Counted from the first letter of the stretch, positions 36,028 through 45,398 are shown. The stretch: DNA of 64,000 bases from Umezawaea tangerina (GCF_003002815.1 NZ_PVTF01000005.1:496001-560000), one strand, 5' to 3'. Notes: generated from the letters alone by a model not told the origin. A program made the numbers and translations.

Positions 36028-36944
36028 GCACAACGGCCTTCGAATCACTGGTCAGCTACCGGACGCCGGGAGACCCCAGGACGCGAGTGGGCCTGCTGTC
36101 GTGCGGACTTCTCCACGCACCACCCGAACTCGAACACCTCACCGGCGTGATCGACCTGCTGCAGGCGTGGCCATGGGCCGAGGACTACCTTCGCTCCCTC
36201 CCGGAGCTGCCGGGACCTGTCGTGCGGGACTGGCAGGCGAGCCTGCTGCTGGAGCATCCGAGAAAGATCCTGTGCTCCGGCCCGAACTACACCGACCACC
36301 TGCTCGAGATGGGCGAACAGGTCACCGACGGGTGGCGGCCGTACTTCTTCTTCAAACCTCCGACGACAGCGCTGGCACCCGATGGTGCGTCGGTGCTCAT
36401 CGGCGGCGGACCGGACGAGAGGGCCGACTGGGAGGGCGAGCTCGGGGTCGTGATCGGCCGCGGCGGCCGGGACATCCCCGTTGCCGAGGCGCTCGGGCAC
36501 ATCGCCGGTTACACCGTGGTCAACGACATTTCCTTTCGTGGCCCGCACAAGCGTCCTAGCGCTCCGGCACCGTTCGTCTGGGACTGGGTTGCCTCGAAGG
36601 GGCAGGACACGAGCCTGCCGATCGCCAGTGCGCTGGTGCCGCACTGGCTGGTTCCCGATCCTCAGGATTTGCGGATCGAGACCCGCGTGAACGACGTCGT
36701 CCACCAGTCGGGTTCGACCGCGCTGATGGTCTGCGGGGTGGCCGAGCTCGTAGCCGCAGCGAGCGAACTGGTCACCTTGGAACCCGGCGACCTGATCGCT
36801 ACTGGAACCCCGGCCGGGGTCGGTGCCGGGAAGAACCAGTTCCTCGAGAACGGCGACTTCGTCGAAGTGACGATCCCCGGAATCGGATCCGTGTCCAACA
36901 CGGTCCGGGTGAGAGCCGGTCGGACGGGCAGGAGAACGCACTGA
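36024..36944 (+). CDS. Fumarylacetoacetate hydrolase-family protein
   Basis: A 306-residue FAH-fold protein: ILCSGPNYTDHLLEMGEQ, FFFKPPTTALAP, DWEGELGVVIGRGGRDIP (metal-binding Glu residues), GYTVVNDIS and DLIATGTPAGVGAGKN. The family hydrolyses or decarboxylates 2-oxo/beta-diketo acids made by ring cleavage, so it is the natural partner of the extradiol dioxygenase. The start is GTG 36024 in a GTGA overlap. The FRGPHKRP loop differs slightly from the common SxRD version. Confidence 0.92.
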   Translation: MSTTAFESLVSYRTPGDPRTRVGLLSCGLLHAPPELEHLTGVIDLLQAWPWAEDYLRSLPELPGPVVRDWQASLLLEHPRKILCSGPNYTDHLLEMGEQVTDGWRPYFFFKPPTTALAPDGASVLIGGGPDERADWEGELGVVIGRGGRDIPVAEALGHIAGYTVVNDISFRGPHKRPSAPAPFVWDWVASKGQDTSLPIASALVPHWLVPDPQDLRIETRVNDVVHQSGSTALMVCGVAELVAAASELVTLEPGDLIATGTPAGVGAGKNQFLENGDFVEVTIPGIGSVSNTVRVRAGRTGRRTH

Positions 36945-37185
36945 CGTGGCTGTCGTGATCGTGCAGGTGACGTGACCCCAGCAACAGCACCAAGACGGTC
37001 AGTCGCATCGCCTTGCCGAAGGCTGCCCTCTCGGGGCTGTCTCCCCCGTCATCGTCGCTCCCTCCTGCGGCGCCGCCGCGAGGCGGACGGCACCACTCTC
37101 GCGGCACTCGTCGCCCGTTCCGGGCAGGTGCGTGATTCGTCCGTGGGAGCGCGCTGATCCGCTCGAACCCGACAGCCGCCGTCGT

Positions 37186-38061
37186 TCAGGAAGCCGAGTA
37201 GTCGTAGAAGCCACGGCCGGACTTCCGGCCGTACAAGCCCGCGTCCACCATCCGCAGCAGCAACGGCGGCGGGGCGTAGCGCTGCTCCTTGAATTCCCGG
37301 TACATCGAGTCCGCGATCGATTTCATCGTGTCGAGGCCGATCAGGTCGGCCAGCCGCAGAGGACCCATCGGATGAGCGCAACCGAGGACCATGCTCAGAT
37401 CGATGTCCTGCACGCACGCGGCCCCTGATTCCAGCATGCGGATCGCTGACAGCAGATAGGGGATCAGCAGCGCGTTGACCACGAATCCCGTCCGATCCTG
37501 CGCGTTGACCACGACCTTGCCCAAGGTTTCGGCGGCGAACGTACGAGCCCTTTCCACCGTGGCAGGCTCGGTGAGCAGCGACGGGATCAGCTCGACGAGC
37601 GACAGGACCGGGACCGGGTTGAAGAAGTGCATCCCGATCACGCGTCCCGGGCGGGAGGTCGCCATGGCCAGTCTCATGATCGGCACCGAGGACGTGTTGG
37701 TCGCCAGCACCACGTCCGGCCACGTGAGGACCTTGTCGAGTCGGGAGAACAGGTCGACCTTCAGCTGCTCGTCTTCGGCGATCGCTTCGATGACCAGCTC
37801 GCGGTCGGCGAACTCGTCCAGATCGACCGTGTACGACAAGCGACCGAGCGCGTCATCCCGGTCGTGCCGTTCCAGCTTGCCCTTGCGCATCGCCCGGTCG
37901 AACGATGTCTCGATCCGTGCTCGCCCTGAGGCGGCCGCCTCGGACGTCAGCTCGCCGACCAGGACGTTCATGCCTGCACGCGCGCAGACTTCGGCGATTC
38001 CGGACCCCATCAGACCGGCACCGACCACCCCTACGGAGTTCACCGCCAGGCGCATCTGCAC
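37186..38061 (-). CDS. 3-hydroxyacyl-CoA dehydrogenase (3-hydroxybutyryl-CoA type)
   Basis: A 291-residue enzyme: VGVVGAGLMGSGIAEVCARA (NAD loop), LVIEAIAEDEQLKVDLFSRL, ATNTSSVPIMRLA, VIGMHFFNPVPVLSLVELI (catalytic His and Asn region), and the C-terminal domain PMGPLRLADLIGLDTM with KSGRGFYDY. Complete. It is the last gene of the minus-strand operon, seven bases after the enoyl-CoA hydratase stop. GTG 38061 and ATG 38055 are both feasible starts. Confidence 0.93.
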   Translation of the reverse strand: MQMRLAVNSVGVVGAGLMGSGIAEVCARAGMNVLVGELTSEAAASGRARIETSFDRAMRKGKLERHDRDDALGRLSYTVDLDEFADRELVIEAIAEDEQLKVDLFSRLDKVLTWPDVVLATNTSSVPIMRLAMATSRPGRVIGMHFFNPVPVLSLVELIPSLLTEPATVERARTFAAETLGKVVVNAQDRTGFVVNALLIPYLLSAIRMLESGAACVQDIDLSMVLGCAHPMGPLRLADLIGLDTMKSIADSMYREFKEQRYAPPPLLLRMVDAGLYGRKSGRGFYDYSAS

Positions 38062-38068
38062 CCCATCC

Positions 38069-38854
38069 CTACCTTCTCGACGAAATCCGCGTACGCAGCG
38101 CCATGACGTTCTGCACGAACGTCTCCCGGGTCACCGACCAGCGTTGTGCGCGAGTCTCGTGATCGAGGGCATCCGCGTGGTGGACGGTCTGCGCCGACTC
38201 GCGCAGGGTCCGGGTCAGCGTGAGAACGAACTCCTTTTCGTGGTGCTCCAGTCTGTTCCCGAGGGTGATCGCCACGTCGACGAGTTCGGAGTCCGGATGG
38301 ACCGCGGAGACGAGACCAACTGCCAACGCCTGCCGGGCGGTCCACTCGTCCCCGAACAGACATGCGAGGGCCGCGTTGCCGGAGCCAACGGCCTTCGTCA
38401 GGAGCCAGGTGTGCCCACCGCCCGGATGCAGGTGCAACTGCGTGAATCGGGTGTCGAAGGTCGCGGACTCACCGGCTACGCGGATGTCACAGGCCAGTGC
38501 CAGGTTGTAGCCGGCTCCTACTGCGGGGCCGTTGACCGCGGCGATGGTCGGCAACGGGCACCGCAGCACGCGAAGGAAACCGTCGTAGACCCGTTGAACC
38601 TTGTCGAAATGACCCTCCGCCGCCGTTTCCAACGTCGACAGCTGGGCTCCGGCGCAGAACGCCGAGCCGCTGCCGGTGAGCACAACGGCTCGGACCACGT
38701 CGTCCGATTCGGCCTCGGTCAACGCGTCGTCCAGATCCTGGATCAGCGATTCCGACAGCACGTTGCGACGGTCGGGATCCGCGAGGGTGACGACCGCGAC
38801 GCCGCCGACGCGCTCGAGGACGACCTTGCGACCGGAGGTCGACGAGATGGTCAT
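38069..38854 (-). CDS. Enoyl-CoA hydratase/isomerase
   Basis: A 261-residue crotonase: ADPDRRNVLSESLIQDLDDA, VVLTGSGSAFCAGAQLSTLE (oxyanion hole), PTIAAVNGPAVGAGYNLALA and DTRFTQLHLHPGGGHTWLLT. The site usually holding the catalytic Glu (GLxPE...) reads LHLHPGGGHT, so the exact reaction is uncertain. ATG 38854 was chosen because GAGAAGAGG lies just upstream; an ATG at 38875 would overlap the preceding gene. Confidence 0.9.
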   Translation of the reverse strand: MTISSTSGRKVVLERVGGVAVVTLADPDRRNVLSESLIQDLDDALTEAESDDVVRAVVLTGSGSAFCAGAQLSTLETAAEGHFDKVQRVYDGFLRVLRCPLPTIAAVNGPAVGAGYNLALACDIRVAGESATFDTRFTQLHLHPGGGHTWLLTKAVGSGNAALACLFGDEWTARQALAVGLVSAVHPDSELVDVAITLGNRLEHHEKEFVLTLTRTLRESAQTVHHADALDHETRAQRWSVTRETFVQNVMALRTRISSRR

Positions 38855-38867
38855 GGCAAACCTCTTC

Positions 38868-39221
38868 TCAGCCACGAGCAGGCGTCGCGATCCAGTGCCC
38901 GGTATCGGCGGCGACCGGCGCGCCTTCGGCGTAGATGTGGCGCTGGGCTTCGAAAATGGACGGATGCCCTTTCACGCCGGGGATGTCGTACTCCGTGGGC
39001 AGGTGCTCCTGGTGGGCTTTGCGCCAGGCCTCACCACTGGTCCAGCGGGCGATGTTGATGTAGCGGAAGGTGCTGTCGCCCGCGTCCGTGTTGCGATGCA
39101 GATGCGCTTCCAGGAGAGCCCCGCCCTTCCGGAAGATCGCCGACGTGCGTTCCCAGTGTTCGAGGAACTCCGCCTCGCGCTCCGCTGGGACGATGAAGAC
39201 GTTGATCAGGGTCGCTTCCAC
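38868..39221 (-). CDS. Antibiotic biosynthesis monooxygenase (ABM)-fold protein
   Basis: A 117-residue ferredoxin-like ABM protein: LINVFIVPAEREAEFLEHWE, GGALLEAHLHRNTDAGDSTF, RYINIARWTSGEAWRKAHQ. Family members oxidise quinols or act as small-molecule sensors without a cofactor. GTG start with AAGGGGA upstream, 12 bp after the transporter stop; within the catabolic operon it may act on a quinol intermediate. Confidence 0.88.
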   Translation of the reverse strand: MEATLINVFIVPAEREAEFLEHWERTSAIFRKGGALLEAHLHRNTDAGDSTFRYINIARWTSGEAWRKAHQEHLPTEYDIPGVKGHPSIFEAQRHIYAEGAPVAADTGHWIATPARG

Positions 39222-39233
39222 GGATTCCCCTTC

Positions 39234-40664
39234 CTAGCGGGCGAGTTCTTCGAGTGATCGTTGACGTGTCTCGATCCCGAACCGGAGGAAGATCGCGAGG
39301 CCGATGGCCAGTCCGGCACCGAAGACGACGAATGCGATGACGATGCCGTTGGGCTTCACCACGAGCAGGCTGAGCACGATCGGCGACACGACCGCGGCCA
39401 GGCTGCGCAGCGAACTGCCGACCATCGTGGCCCAGGCCCGCATCCGGGTGGGATAGAGCTCGGCGCTGTACATGTAGATCAGCGGGGCGTTGATGTTGAC
39501 GCCGATCAGCACGACCGCGCCGGAGGCGAACAGCATCGGCCACCCGCGGGCGCCGAGCAGTCCGATCGACACCACACCCAGGATTGTGCCGAGCAAGGCG
39601 AGCGAATAGCCGGTGATGAACCAGAACCGGCGTCCGATCCGGTCCAGCGTCAGCGCCGCCACGAACAGCACGGCGAGGTCCCCGATCGTGATCGCGCCGG
39701 TCAGCAGCGAGGCCACGGCGGGTGTGAGGCCGCCGATCTTCACCAGCAGGGTGGGCATGAACGTGGTGAATCCCCACAGCGCGAAGTACGTGGTCAGCCA
39801 GGTCGACCACAGCAATGCGGTCCGGGCGCGGTAGTCCCGGCTGAGCAGTTCGCCGAACCGGGTACGACCGCGCGGCGGCGGCACAGCGGCAACGTTGCCG
39901 TCCACTGTGGTCGGTACCTGCCCGTCCGGCCGATGTGCGACACGCTCCATCTCGTCGACCACGTGGTCTGCTTCGTCGACCCTGCCGTGTTCGACGAGAT
40001 AGCGGGGCGATTCGGGCAACCGGAACCACGCCCAGACGGCCGTGACCAGCGGGAGTGCGCCGAGGAGGAACAAGCCGCGCCAGGCGGTCTCCGGTGGGAA
40101 CACGGCCAGGAACAGGCCACCCACGAGCGAGGCGAGGAGAATGCCCCAGACGAACAGACTTTCGTACAGGGTCACGATCCGGCCGCGTGCGCCGGCCCGG
40201 ACGAACTCGTTGAACATCGCCGCGGCGACGGGGACCTCCGCTCCCAGCCCGATCCCCTGCACCAGCCGGATCGCCATCAAGCTGTCGATGCTCCAGGAGA
40301 ATGCGGCGAGCAGGGAGAGCCCGCCGAAGATCAGGGACGCGACGATGTAGGCCCATTTCCGGCCGTAGCGCTCCGACAGGATGCCGAACCCGATCGCGCC
40401 CAGCATCTGGCCGACGTAGCCTGCGGCGATGAGCAGCCCGGCGACCGACAGCGGTGCGCCGAAGGTTGTGAGGATCGAGGTCAGTGCGACCGCGACGACG
40501 AGTCCGTCGAAGGAGTCGATGAGCGTGCCGACGCCCAGGATCGTCGCGACCCTGAGGTGGACGCGGGTGAAGGGGAGTCGTTCGAGCCGGGCGAGAACCT
40601 CGGCCCCGGTGGGCGGGTTTGTGGTTGTTCTGTCTGCGCTCGGCGCTGAGGGCAGCTCGGTCAT
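39234..40664 (-). CDS. MFS transporter, aromatic-acid/metabolite:H+ symporter type
   Basis: A 476-residue transporter with twelve hydrophobic segments. DSFDGLVVAVALTSI, ILSERYGRKWAYIVASLIFG (motif A), RLVQGIGLGAEVPVAAAMFN and YMYSAELYPTRMRAWATM place it in the sugar/AAHS-like branch that imports aromatic acids. A 55-residue cytosolic central loop follows TM6. ATG 40664 follows GAGGAG; frame further upstream is shadow. Probably imports the substrate of this operon. Confidence 0.92.
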   Translation of the reverse strand: MTELPSAPSADRTTTNPPTGAEVLARLERLPFTRVHLRVATILGVGTLIDSFDGLVVAVALTSILTTFGAPLSVAGLLIAAGYVGQMLGAIGFGILSERYGRKWAYIVASLIFGGLSLLAAFSWSIDSLMAIRLVQGIGLGAEVPVAAAMFNEFVRAGARGRIVTLYESLFVWGILLASLVGGLFLAVFPPETAWRGLFLLGALPLVTAVWAWFRLPESPRYLVEHGRVDEADHVVDEMERVAHRPDGQVPTTVDGNVAAVPPPRGRTRFGELLSRDYRARTALLWSTWLTTYFALWGFTTFMPTLLVKIGGLTPAVASLLTGAITIGDLAVLFVAALTLDRIGRRFWFITGYSLALLGTILGVVSIGLLGARGWPMLFASGAVVLIGVNINAPLIYMYSAELYPTRMRAWATMVGSSLRSLAAVVSPIVLSLLVVKPNGIVIAFVVFGAGLAIGLAIFLRFGIETRQRSLEELAR

Positions 40665-40695
40665 GGCGGATCGTCTCCTCGGTGGAGGGTTCGGG

Positions 40696-41877
40696 TCAGC
40701 GGTGGAGGACGAGCGCGAGCCCTTGTCCCACGCCGATGCACGCGGTGGCGACGCCGAGCGCGGCGTCGCGGTCGGCCAGTTCGGCGGCGAGGGTGCCGAC
40801 GAGCCTGGCGCCGGTCGCGCCGAGCGGATGCCCGAGCGCGATGGCCCCGCCGTTGGGGTTGACCCGGTCCGGGTCCAGCCCGTCCAGCTCGGCGAGGCAG
40901 GCGAGCGCCTGGGCCGCGAACGCCTCATTGAGCTCCATGACGTCCACGTCGCGCAGGTCGCGTCCGGCACGGTGCAGGGCGCGCCGGGTGGCTTCGACCG
41001 GTCCGAGCCCGAATAGCCGTGGTTCCGACGCGGTCACGCCGGAGGCGGCGATCCTGGCCAGCGGATCGAGGCCGAACCGCGTCAACGCCGAGTCGCTCAT
41101 CAGCAGGACCGCCGAGGCGCCGTCGTTGATCGGTGAGGAGTTTCCCGCGGTGACAGTGCCTTCGCTGCGGAAGGCGGGCTTCAACCGTCCCAGCGCGGCG
41201 AGGTCGCTGTCGGACCGAACCCCTTCGTCGCGGTCGAGGTCCCACTCCCCCTTGACCAGCTCCCGGTCGAACCGCCCGCGCAGCTGCGCGGCCGCGGCCT
41301 TGTGGTGGCTGGCGAGCGCGAAGGCGTCTTGTGCCGCACGGTCGATTCCGTAGCTGTCGGCCAGTATTTCGGCGCCCTCGCCCATGGGGATGGTATGCGT
41401 GGGATCCATCCGCGGATTGGTCATGCGCCAGCCGATGCTGGAGGAGTACGCGACGTGGTCGCGGTGCGGGAACGCGCGGTCCGGCTTGGGCAGGATCCAC
41501 GGCGCACGGGTCATCGACTCCACGCCACCGGCGACGACGACGTCGGCGTCACCGATGGCGATGGCCCGGTAGCCGGAGATGACGGCTTCCAAGCCGGAGC
41601 CGCACAGCCGGTTGACCGTGGCCCCTGGCGTGCGGATCGGCAGGCCCGCCAGCAGAACGGCCATGCGGGCCACGTTGCGGTTGTCCTCGCCCGCCCCGTT
41701 GACGTTGCCGAGGATGACGTCGTCGATGTGCTCGGTGACCTGCGGATGGCGGGCGACGAGCTCGCGCAGCACCGTGGCGGCGAGGTCATCGGGCCGCACG
41801 CCGGACAGGCCGCCACCGAACCGGCCGAACGGGGTCCGCGCGAGATCGACCACGTGGACAGCCGACGGCGTGGTCAC
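40696..41877 (-). CDS. Acetyl-CoA acyltransferase (thiolase)
   Basis: A 393-residue thiolase: VNRLCGSGLEAVISGYRAIA with the acyl-accepting Cys, VVAGGVESMTRAPW, ELNEAFAAQALACLAELDGL, NPNGGAIALGHPLGATGARL with the catalytic His, and ATACIGVGQGLALVLHR with the second Cys (GV instead of the common GG). Closest in pattern to beta-ketoadipyl-CoA/3-ketoacyl-CoA thiolases. GTG start overlapping the ligase stop by 4 bp. Confidence 0.95.
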   Translation of the reverse strand: MTTPSAVHVVDLARTPFGRFGGGLSGVRPDDLAATVLRELVARHPQVTEHIDDVILGNVNGAGEDNRNVARMAVLLAGLPIRTPGATVNRLCGSGLEAVISGYRAIAIGDADVVVAGGVESMTRAPWILPKPDRAFPHRDHVAYSSSIGWRMTNPRMDPTHTIPMGEGAEILADSYGIDRAAQDAFALASHHKAAAAQLRGRFDRELVKGEWDLDRDEGVRSDSDLAALGRLKPAFRSEGTVTAGNSSPINDGASAVLLMSDSALTRFGLDPLARIAASGVTASEPRLFGLGPVEATRRALHRAGRDLRDVDVMELNEAFAAQALACLAELDGLDPDRVNPNGGAIALGHPLGATGARLVGTLAAELADRDAALGVATACIGVGQGLALVLHR

Positions 41878-43514
41878 GGCGTGACCTCGCTCAGCGCCGC
41901 CACAAGGTCCTTTTTGGACACTTTCCCGACGGGCGAGAGCGGGAAAGCGTCCATGGTCTCAAGTCGCTCGGGCAGTTTGAACGAAGCGATTTCTTGCGCC
42001 CGCAGGAACGTGACCAGCTCGTCCAGGGTCGGCGTTGGCAGGCCGGGCTTGACGATCACGCAGGCACACATCTGCTCACCCAGTTCGGGATGGGGCAGCG
42101 CGACGCAGGCGACGTCGAGCACGGCGGGGTGGCCGAGGATGAGGTTCTCGATCTCTTCGGCCGAGATCTTCTCGCCACCGCGGTTGATCAGGTCCTTGCG
42201 GCGGCCTGCGACGACGTAGTTGCCGGACGGGTGGCGCCACATGAGGTCCCCGGACCGGTAGAACCCGTCGTCGGTGAACGCCCGCGCGTTGTGCTCGGGC
42301 GCGCGGTAGTACCCGCGCAAGGTGTACGGGCCGCGGCACAGCAGCTCGCCGACCTCGCCGTCGGCTACGTCCTGACCCGCTTCGTCGACGAGCCTCACCT
42401 CGTCGTCGGGACAGATCGGGCGGCCGACGGTCTCCAGCCGGACCTCGGCCGGGTCGTCGAGCCGGACGAACATCAGGAGGCCCTCGGCCATGCCGAAGTT
42501 CTCCTGCACTGTGCAGTTGGGCAGCAGCTTCTCGGCCAGCAGCCGGGTTTCCGGCTGCAGCCGCTGGCCGCCGCTCTGGATCACCCGGACCGACGAGAGG
42601 TCGTAACGGGAGATGGCCGGATCGTTGAGCCAGCGGATGAGCAGCGCCGGAACCACGTGGATGTGCGTGACGCCGAACCGCTCGATGAGCGGGAACACCT
42701 CCTCGGCGCGCGTGCTGGGATGCAGGACCACACGGGCGCCGCGCATCAGGAAGCCCTGCATGCCGGGACAGGCCAGCGGCAGGTTGTGCGCGATGGGCAG
42801 GACATCGAGCAGGCAGTCGTCGGGCCGCACATCGCAGACGCCGACGGCCAGCCGCGAGTTGAACTCGTAGTCGTTGTGGGTGCGCGGGATGAGCTTGGGG
42901 ATGCCGGTGGTGCCGCCGGAGAGCTGGAACACGGCCGGGTCGTCGGGGTCGATCCTCAGTGCCGCGATGTCGGCGTCCGTTGCGGCCGGTTCGGCCGCGA
43001 GGAGGTCGGCGAGGGCGATGAACCCGTCCGGGGCGTCGCCGTCGACGATCCTCAGCCGCAGCGAGGGTGCGGCCTGATGGATGCGGGTGATGATCTCGCG
43101 GAAGTCGGTGTCGCGGTTACGATCCGGCGTCACGCAGGCCACCGCGCCGGACAGCCGGATGAACTGCTCCAGCTCGCGGTAGCGGTGCTGGCGCAAAGCC
43201 ATGATCGGAATGGCGCCCAGCTTCTGCAGGGCGAGGTAGAGGTAGGCGAACGGCGCGTCGTTGGCGAGCTGCACCACGACCCGGTCCAGCGGACGCAGAC
43301 CACGGTCGTAGAGGGTGCGGGCCAGGCGGGAGGCTCGCTCGATCAGCATGCGGTACGTGATGTCCTCACGGCCGGTCCGCACGGCGAGCCGGTCGGCATT
43401 GGCGGCGCACAGGGCGTCGAAGACGTCACGCAGCGGCTGGTCGCGCCAGTACCCGCGTTCGCGCCAGCGCGCGGCGGCTTCCGGTGGGTGGGGGACGACT
43501 CCGTCCAAAGGCAT
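41874..43514 (-). CDS. 2,3-dihydroxybenzoate-AMP ligase-like aryl adenylase
   Basis: A 546-residue acyl-adenylating enzyme of the EntE/DhbE branch: VFQLSGGTTGIPKLIPRTHN (A3), IAHNLPLACPGMQGFLM, VQENFGMAEGLL (A5), YYRAPEHNARAFTDDGFYRS, GRRKDLINRGGEKISAEEIE and SPVGKVSKKDL with the catalytic Lys. The pattern predicts an aromatic carboxylate substrate (salicylate or hydroxybenzoate type). With beta-oxidation-like genes around it, a CoA thioester is the likely end product. ATG 43514 follows GGAGAACG. Confidence 0.93.
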   Translation of the reverse strand: MPLDGVVPHPPEAAARWRERGYWRDQPLRDVFDALCAANADRLAVRTGREDITYRMLIERASRLARTLYDRGLRPLDRVVVQLANDAPFAYLYLALQKLGAIPIMALRQHRYRELEQFIRLSGAVACVTPDRNRDTDFREIITRIHQAAPSLRLRIVDGDAPDGFIALADLLAAEPAATDADIAALRIDPDDPAVFQLSGGTTGIPKLIPRTHNDYEFNSRLAVGVCDVRPDDCLLDVLPIAHNLPLACPGMQGFLMRGARVVLHPSTRAEEVFPLIERFGVTHIHVVPALLIRWLNDPAISRYDLSSVRVIQSGGQRLQPETRLLAEKLLPNCTVQENFGMAEGLLMFVRLDDPAEVRLETVGRPICPDDEVRLVDEAGQDVADGEVGELLCRGPYTLRGYYRAPEHNARAFTDDGFYRSGDLMWRHPSGNYVVAGRRKDLINRGGEKISAEEIENLILGHPAVLDVACVALPHPELGEQMCACVIVKPGLPTPTLDELVTFLRAQEIASFKLPERLETMDAFPLSPVGKVSKKDLVAALSEVTP

Positions 43515-43531
43515 GGCTCGTTCTCCGTGGT

Positions 43532-44296
43532 TCAGGTCGTGGCCGAGAAGCCGCCGTCGATCACGACGATTTCGCCGGTGACGAAAGGGTTCGAGGTGAT
43601 CAGGGAGACGACGGTCTGGGCGACGTCGTCGGCGGTGACGCACCGGCGCAACGGGGTCAGCCGGGCGCGACGTTCCATCAGCCGGTCGTAGTCGTCGCCG
43701 AGCTGATCTTCCATCCAGTCGCCGACCATCCAGCCGGGTGCGACCGCGTTGACCCTGATTTCGGGGCCCAGTGCGCCGGCGAGCGTCTTCGTCAGCGACA
43801 CGACGGCCGCTTTCGAGGCCGCGTAGGGGAATGGCTGGGGTCCGGGTCGCAGTCCGACGATGCTGGCGGTGTTGACCACCGCGGCGTGCGGGGAACGCCG
43901 CAGCAACGGCACGGCGGCGCGGGTGACCTGGAACAGGCCGCGCACATTGACGGCGAACACGCGATCCCAGTCGGCCATCGACAGGCCGTCGAGGTCCGAG
44001 GGCGGGGTGTTCACGGTCGTTCCGGCGTTGTTGACCAACGCGTCGAGCCGGCCGAACTCCTCGTCGACGCGTCCGAGCATCGCCAGGACGGCGTCTTCGT
44101 CTGCGACGTCGGCCTGCACCGTGATGGCGCGAGCGCCTGCGGCTTCGGCCTTGAGCGCGACTTCGTGGGCCGCGTCCTTGCTGGACGCGTAGTTGATCAC
44201 GACGTCGTAGCCGTGTGCCGCGAGCGCGAGCGCGTTGCTGCGCCCGATGCCGCTGGAGGCCCCGGTGACCAGCGCTACGGGGCGTTGTGCGTTCAT
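43532..44296 (-). CDS. SDR-family oxidoreductase
   Basis: A 254-residue short-chain dehydrogenase with full catalytic set: ALVTGASSGIGRSNALALAA, LDALVNNAGTT, VVNTASIVGL (Ser), YAASKAAVVSLTKTLAG (Tyr, Lys) and PFVTGEIVVIDGGF. AAGGAG precedes the ATG. Second gene of the catabolic operon. Confidence 0.95.
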   Translation of the reverse strand: MNAQRPVALVTGASSGIGRSNALALAAHGYDVVINYASSKDAAHEVALKAEAAGARAITVQADVADEDAVLAMLGRVDEEFGRLDALVNNAGTTVNTPPSDLDGLSMADWDRVFAVNVRGLFQVTRAAVPLLRRSPHAAVVNTASIVGLRPGPQPFPYAASKAAVVSLTKTLAGALGPEIRVNAVAPGWMVGDWMEDQLGDDYDRLMERRARLTPLRRCVTADDVAQTVVSLITSNPFVTGEIVVIDGGFSATT

Positions 44297-44327
44297 CTCG
44301 ACTCCTTCGGCGGTGATGTGGTGCGGG

Positions 44328-45170
44328 CTAGAGGCCCAGCACGCGCTCGGCGTTGCGGTGGAAGACGGCGTGCATGACCTCCTCGGCGTAGCCGAGCTCG
44401 TCCCATTCGCGCAGGATGCGCTCGTAGGGCATCGAGGGGTGGTCGCTGCCGAACATGATCTTGTCGCGCAGCCGGCCGCGGATGTCGGTGCGCAGCGATG
44501 GCGGGAAGTACTTCGGTGCCCAGCCGGACATCTCCCAATAGACGTTGCCCTTGTGCAGTGCCACGGCGGTCATCTCATCGATCCACGGCCATCCGGGGTG
44601 CGACGCGATGATGGTGAGGTTCGGGTACCGGGCGGCCAGCTCGTCGACCGCCATGGGGTGGGCGTGGCGGATTCGGGCGCCCATGCCGCCCGGCATGCCC
44701 GCGCCCATGCCGGTCGTGCCGACGTCGATCATCACCGGGACACCGAGGCCGTCGATGGTCTCCCACAGCGGGCCGAGCGCGGGGTCGTCGACCGAGAAGT
44801 GCCCCATGATCGGGTGGAAGTGGAACCCGAGCACGCCGTGGTCCTTGACGGCGATCTCGGCCTCCTCGCACGCGGCTTCACCCTTGTGCGGATCGACCGC
44901 GCCCCAGGCTCCGATGAAGACGCCGGGATGACGGTCGCGCATCCCCGCGACGTAGGCGTTGGTGCAGGGCGGGGTGTTCGTCACCGTCTCGATGTCGAAG
45001 GCCACCAACACCGCCTCAACGCCGTGGGCGGCGACGTCGGCCGCGACCGCGTCCTCCTCCCGAGCGGCCCACGGCCGCTTCCAGTAGGTCGCGAGGGCTT
45101 CGACATAGGGGCCCTGGGACGCGATCCACGGCGCCGTGCCCGGGTAACAGTGCAGGTCGATCCTCCGCAT
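44328..45170 (-). CDS. Amidohydrolase-2/ACMSD-family protein
   Basis: A 280-residue TIM-barrel metal enzyme. HFHPIMGHFSVDDP, IIASHPGWPWIDEM and IMFGSDHPSMPYERIL give the His and Asp ligands of the ACMSD/aromatic-acid decarboxylase group. The usual first motif DxHxH reads DLHCYPG, so one ligand is missing and activity may be altered. Start: AAGGAG-TTGATA-ATG sets ATG 45170. The ribosome-binding site itself lies inside the palindrome at 45171. First gene of the minus-strand operon. Confidence 0.85.
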   Translation of the reverse strand: MRRIDLHCYPGTAPWIASQGPYVEALATYWKRPWAAREEDAVAADVAAHGVEAVLVAFDIETVTNTPPCTNAYVAGMRDRHPGVFIGAWGAVDPHKGEAACEEAEIAVKDHGVLGFHFHPIMGHFSVDDPALGPLWETIDGLGVPVMIDVGTTGMGAGMPGGMGARIRHAHPMAVDELAARYPNLTIIASHPGWPWIDEMTAVALHKGNVYWEMSGWAPKYFPPSLRTDIRGRLRDKIMFGSDHPSMPYERILREWDELGYAEEVMHAVFHRNAERVLGL

Positions 45171-45186
45171 TATCAACTCCTTGATA
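45171..45186. promoter_or_regulatory. Operator candidate TATCAACTCCTTGATA over the ribosome-binding site
   Basis: Perfect palindrome TATCAA-N4-TTGATA directly before the amidohydrolase ATG; the minus strand reads TATCAAGGAGTTGATA, so AAGGAG is embedded. It shares its ends with the site before the dioxygenase operon (34076). Confidence 0.55.
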
Positions 45187-45382
45187 TGTACTTACTGGCG
45201 TAGTTAATATGAAGACGTCCGTGGACGCAAGGGGCACTTGAGGGGGCCGCCGGGATCGACATGCGACGGCGAGAGCACGCCGAAAGGAGCCGAACGGCCA
45301 TAGCGATCCGGGGCCTGGCGGTGCGCGCGGGTGACTGGGTCGACCTCGGGGATGCGGCACGAGGTCGAGGCTCGTCGCTAAA

Positions 45383-45398
45383 CTACCAACCGCGGTAG
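45383..45398. promoter_or_regulatory. Inverted repeat CTACC-N6-GGTAG before trmB-like gene
   Basis: A 5-bp inverted repeat (45383-45387, 45394-45398) 20 bp before the ATG of the TrmB-like regulator; a candidate autoregulatory operator. Confidence 0.4.
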
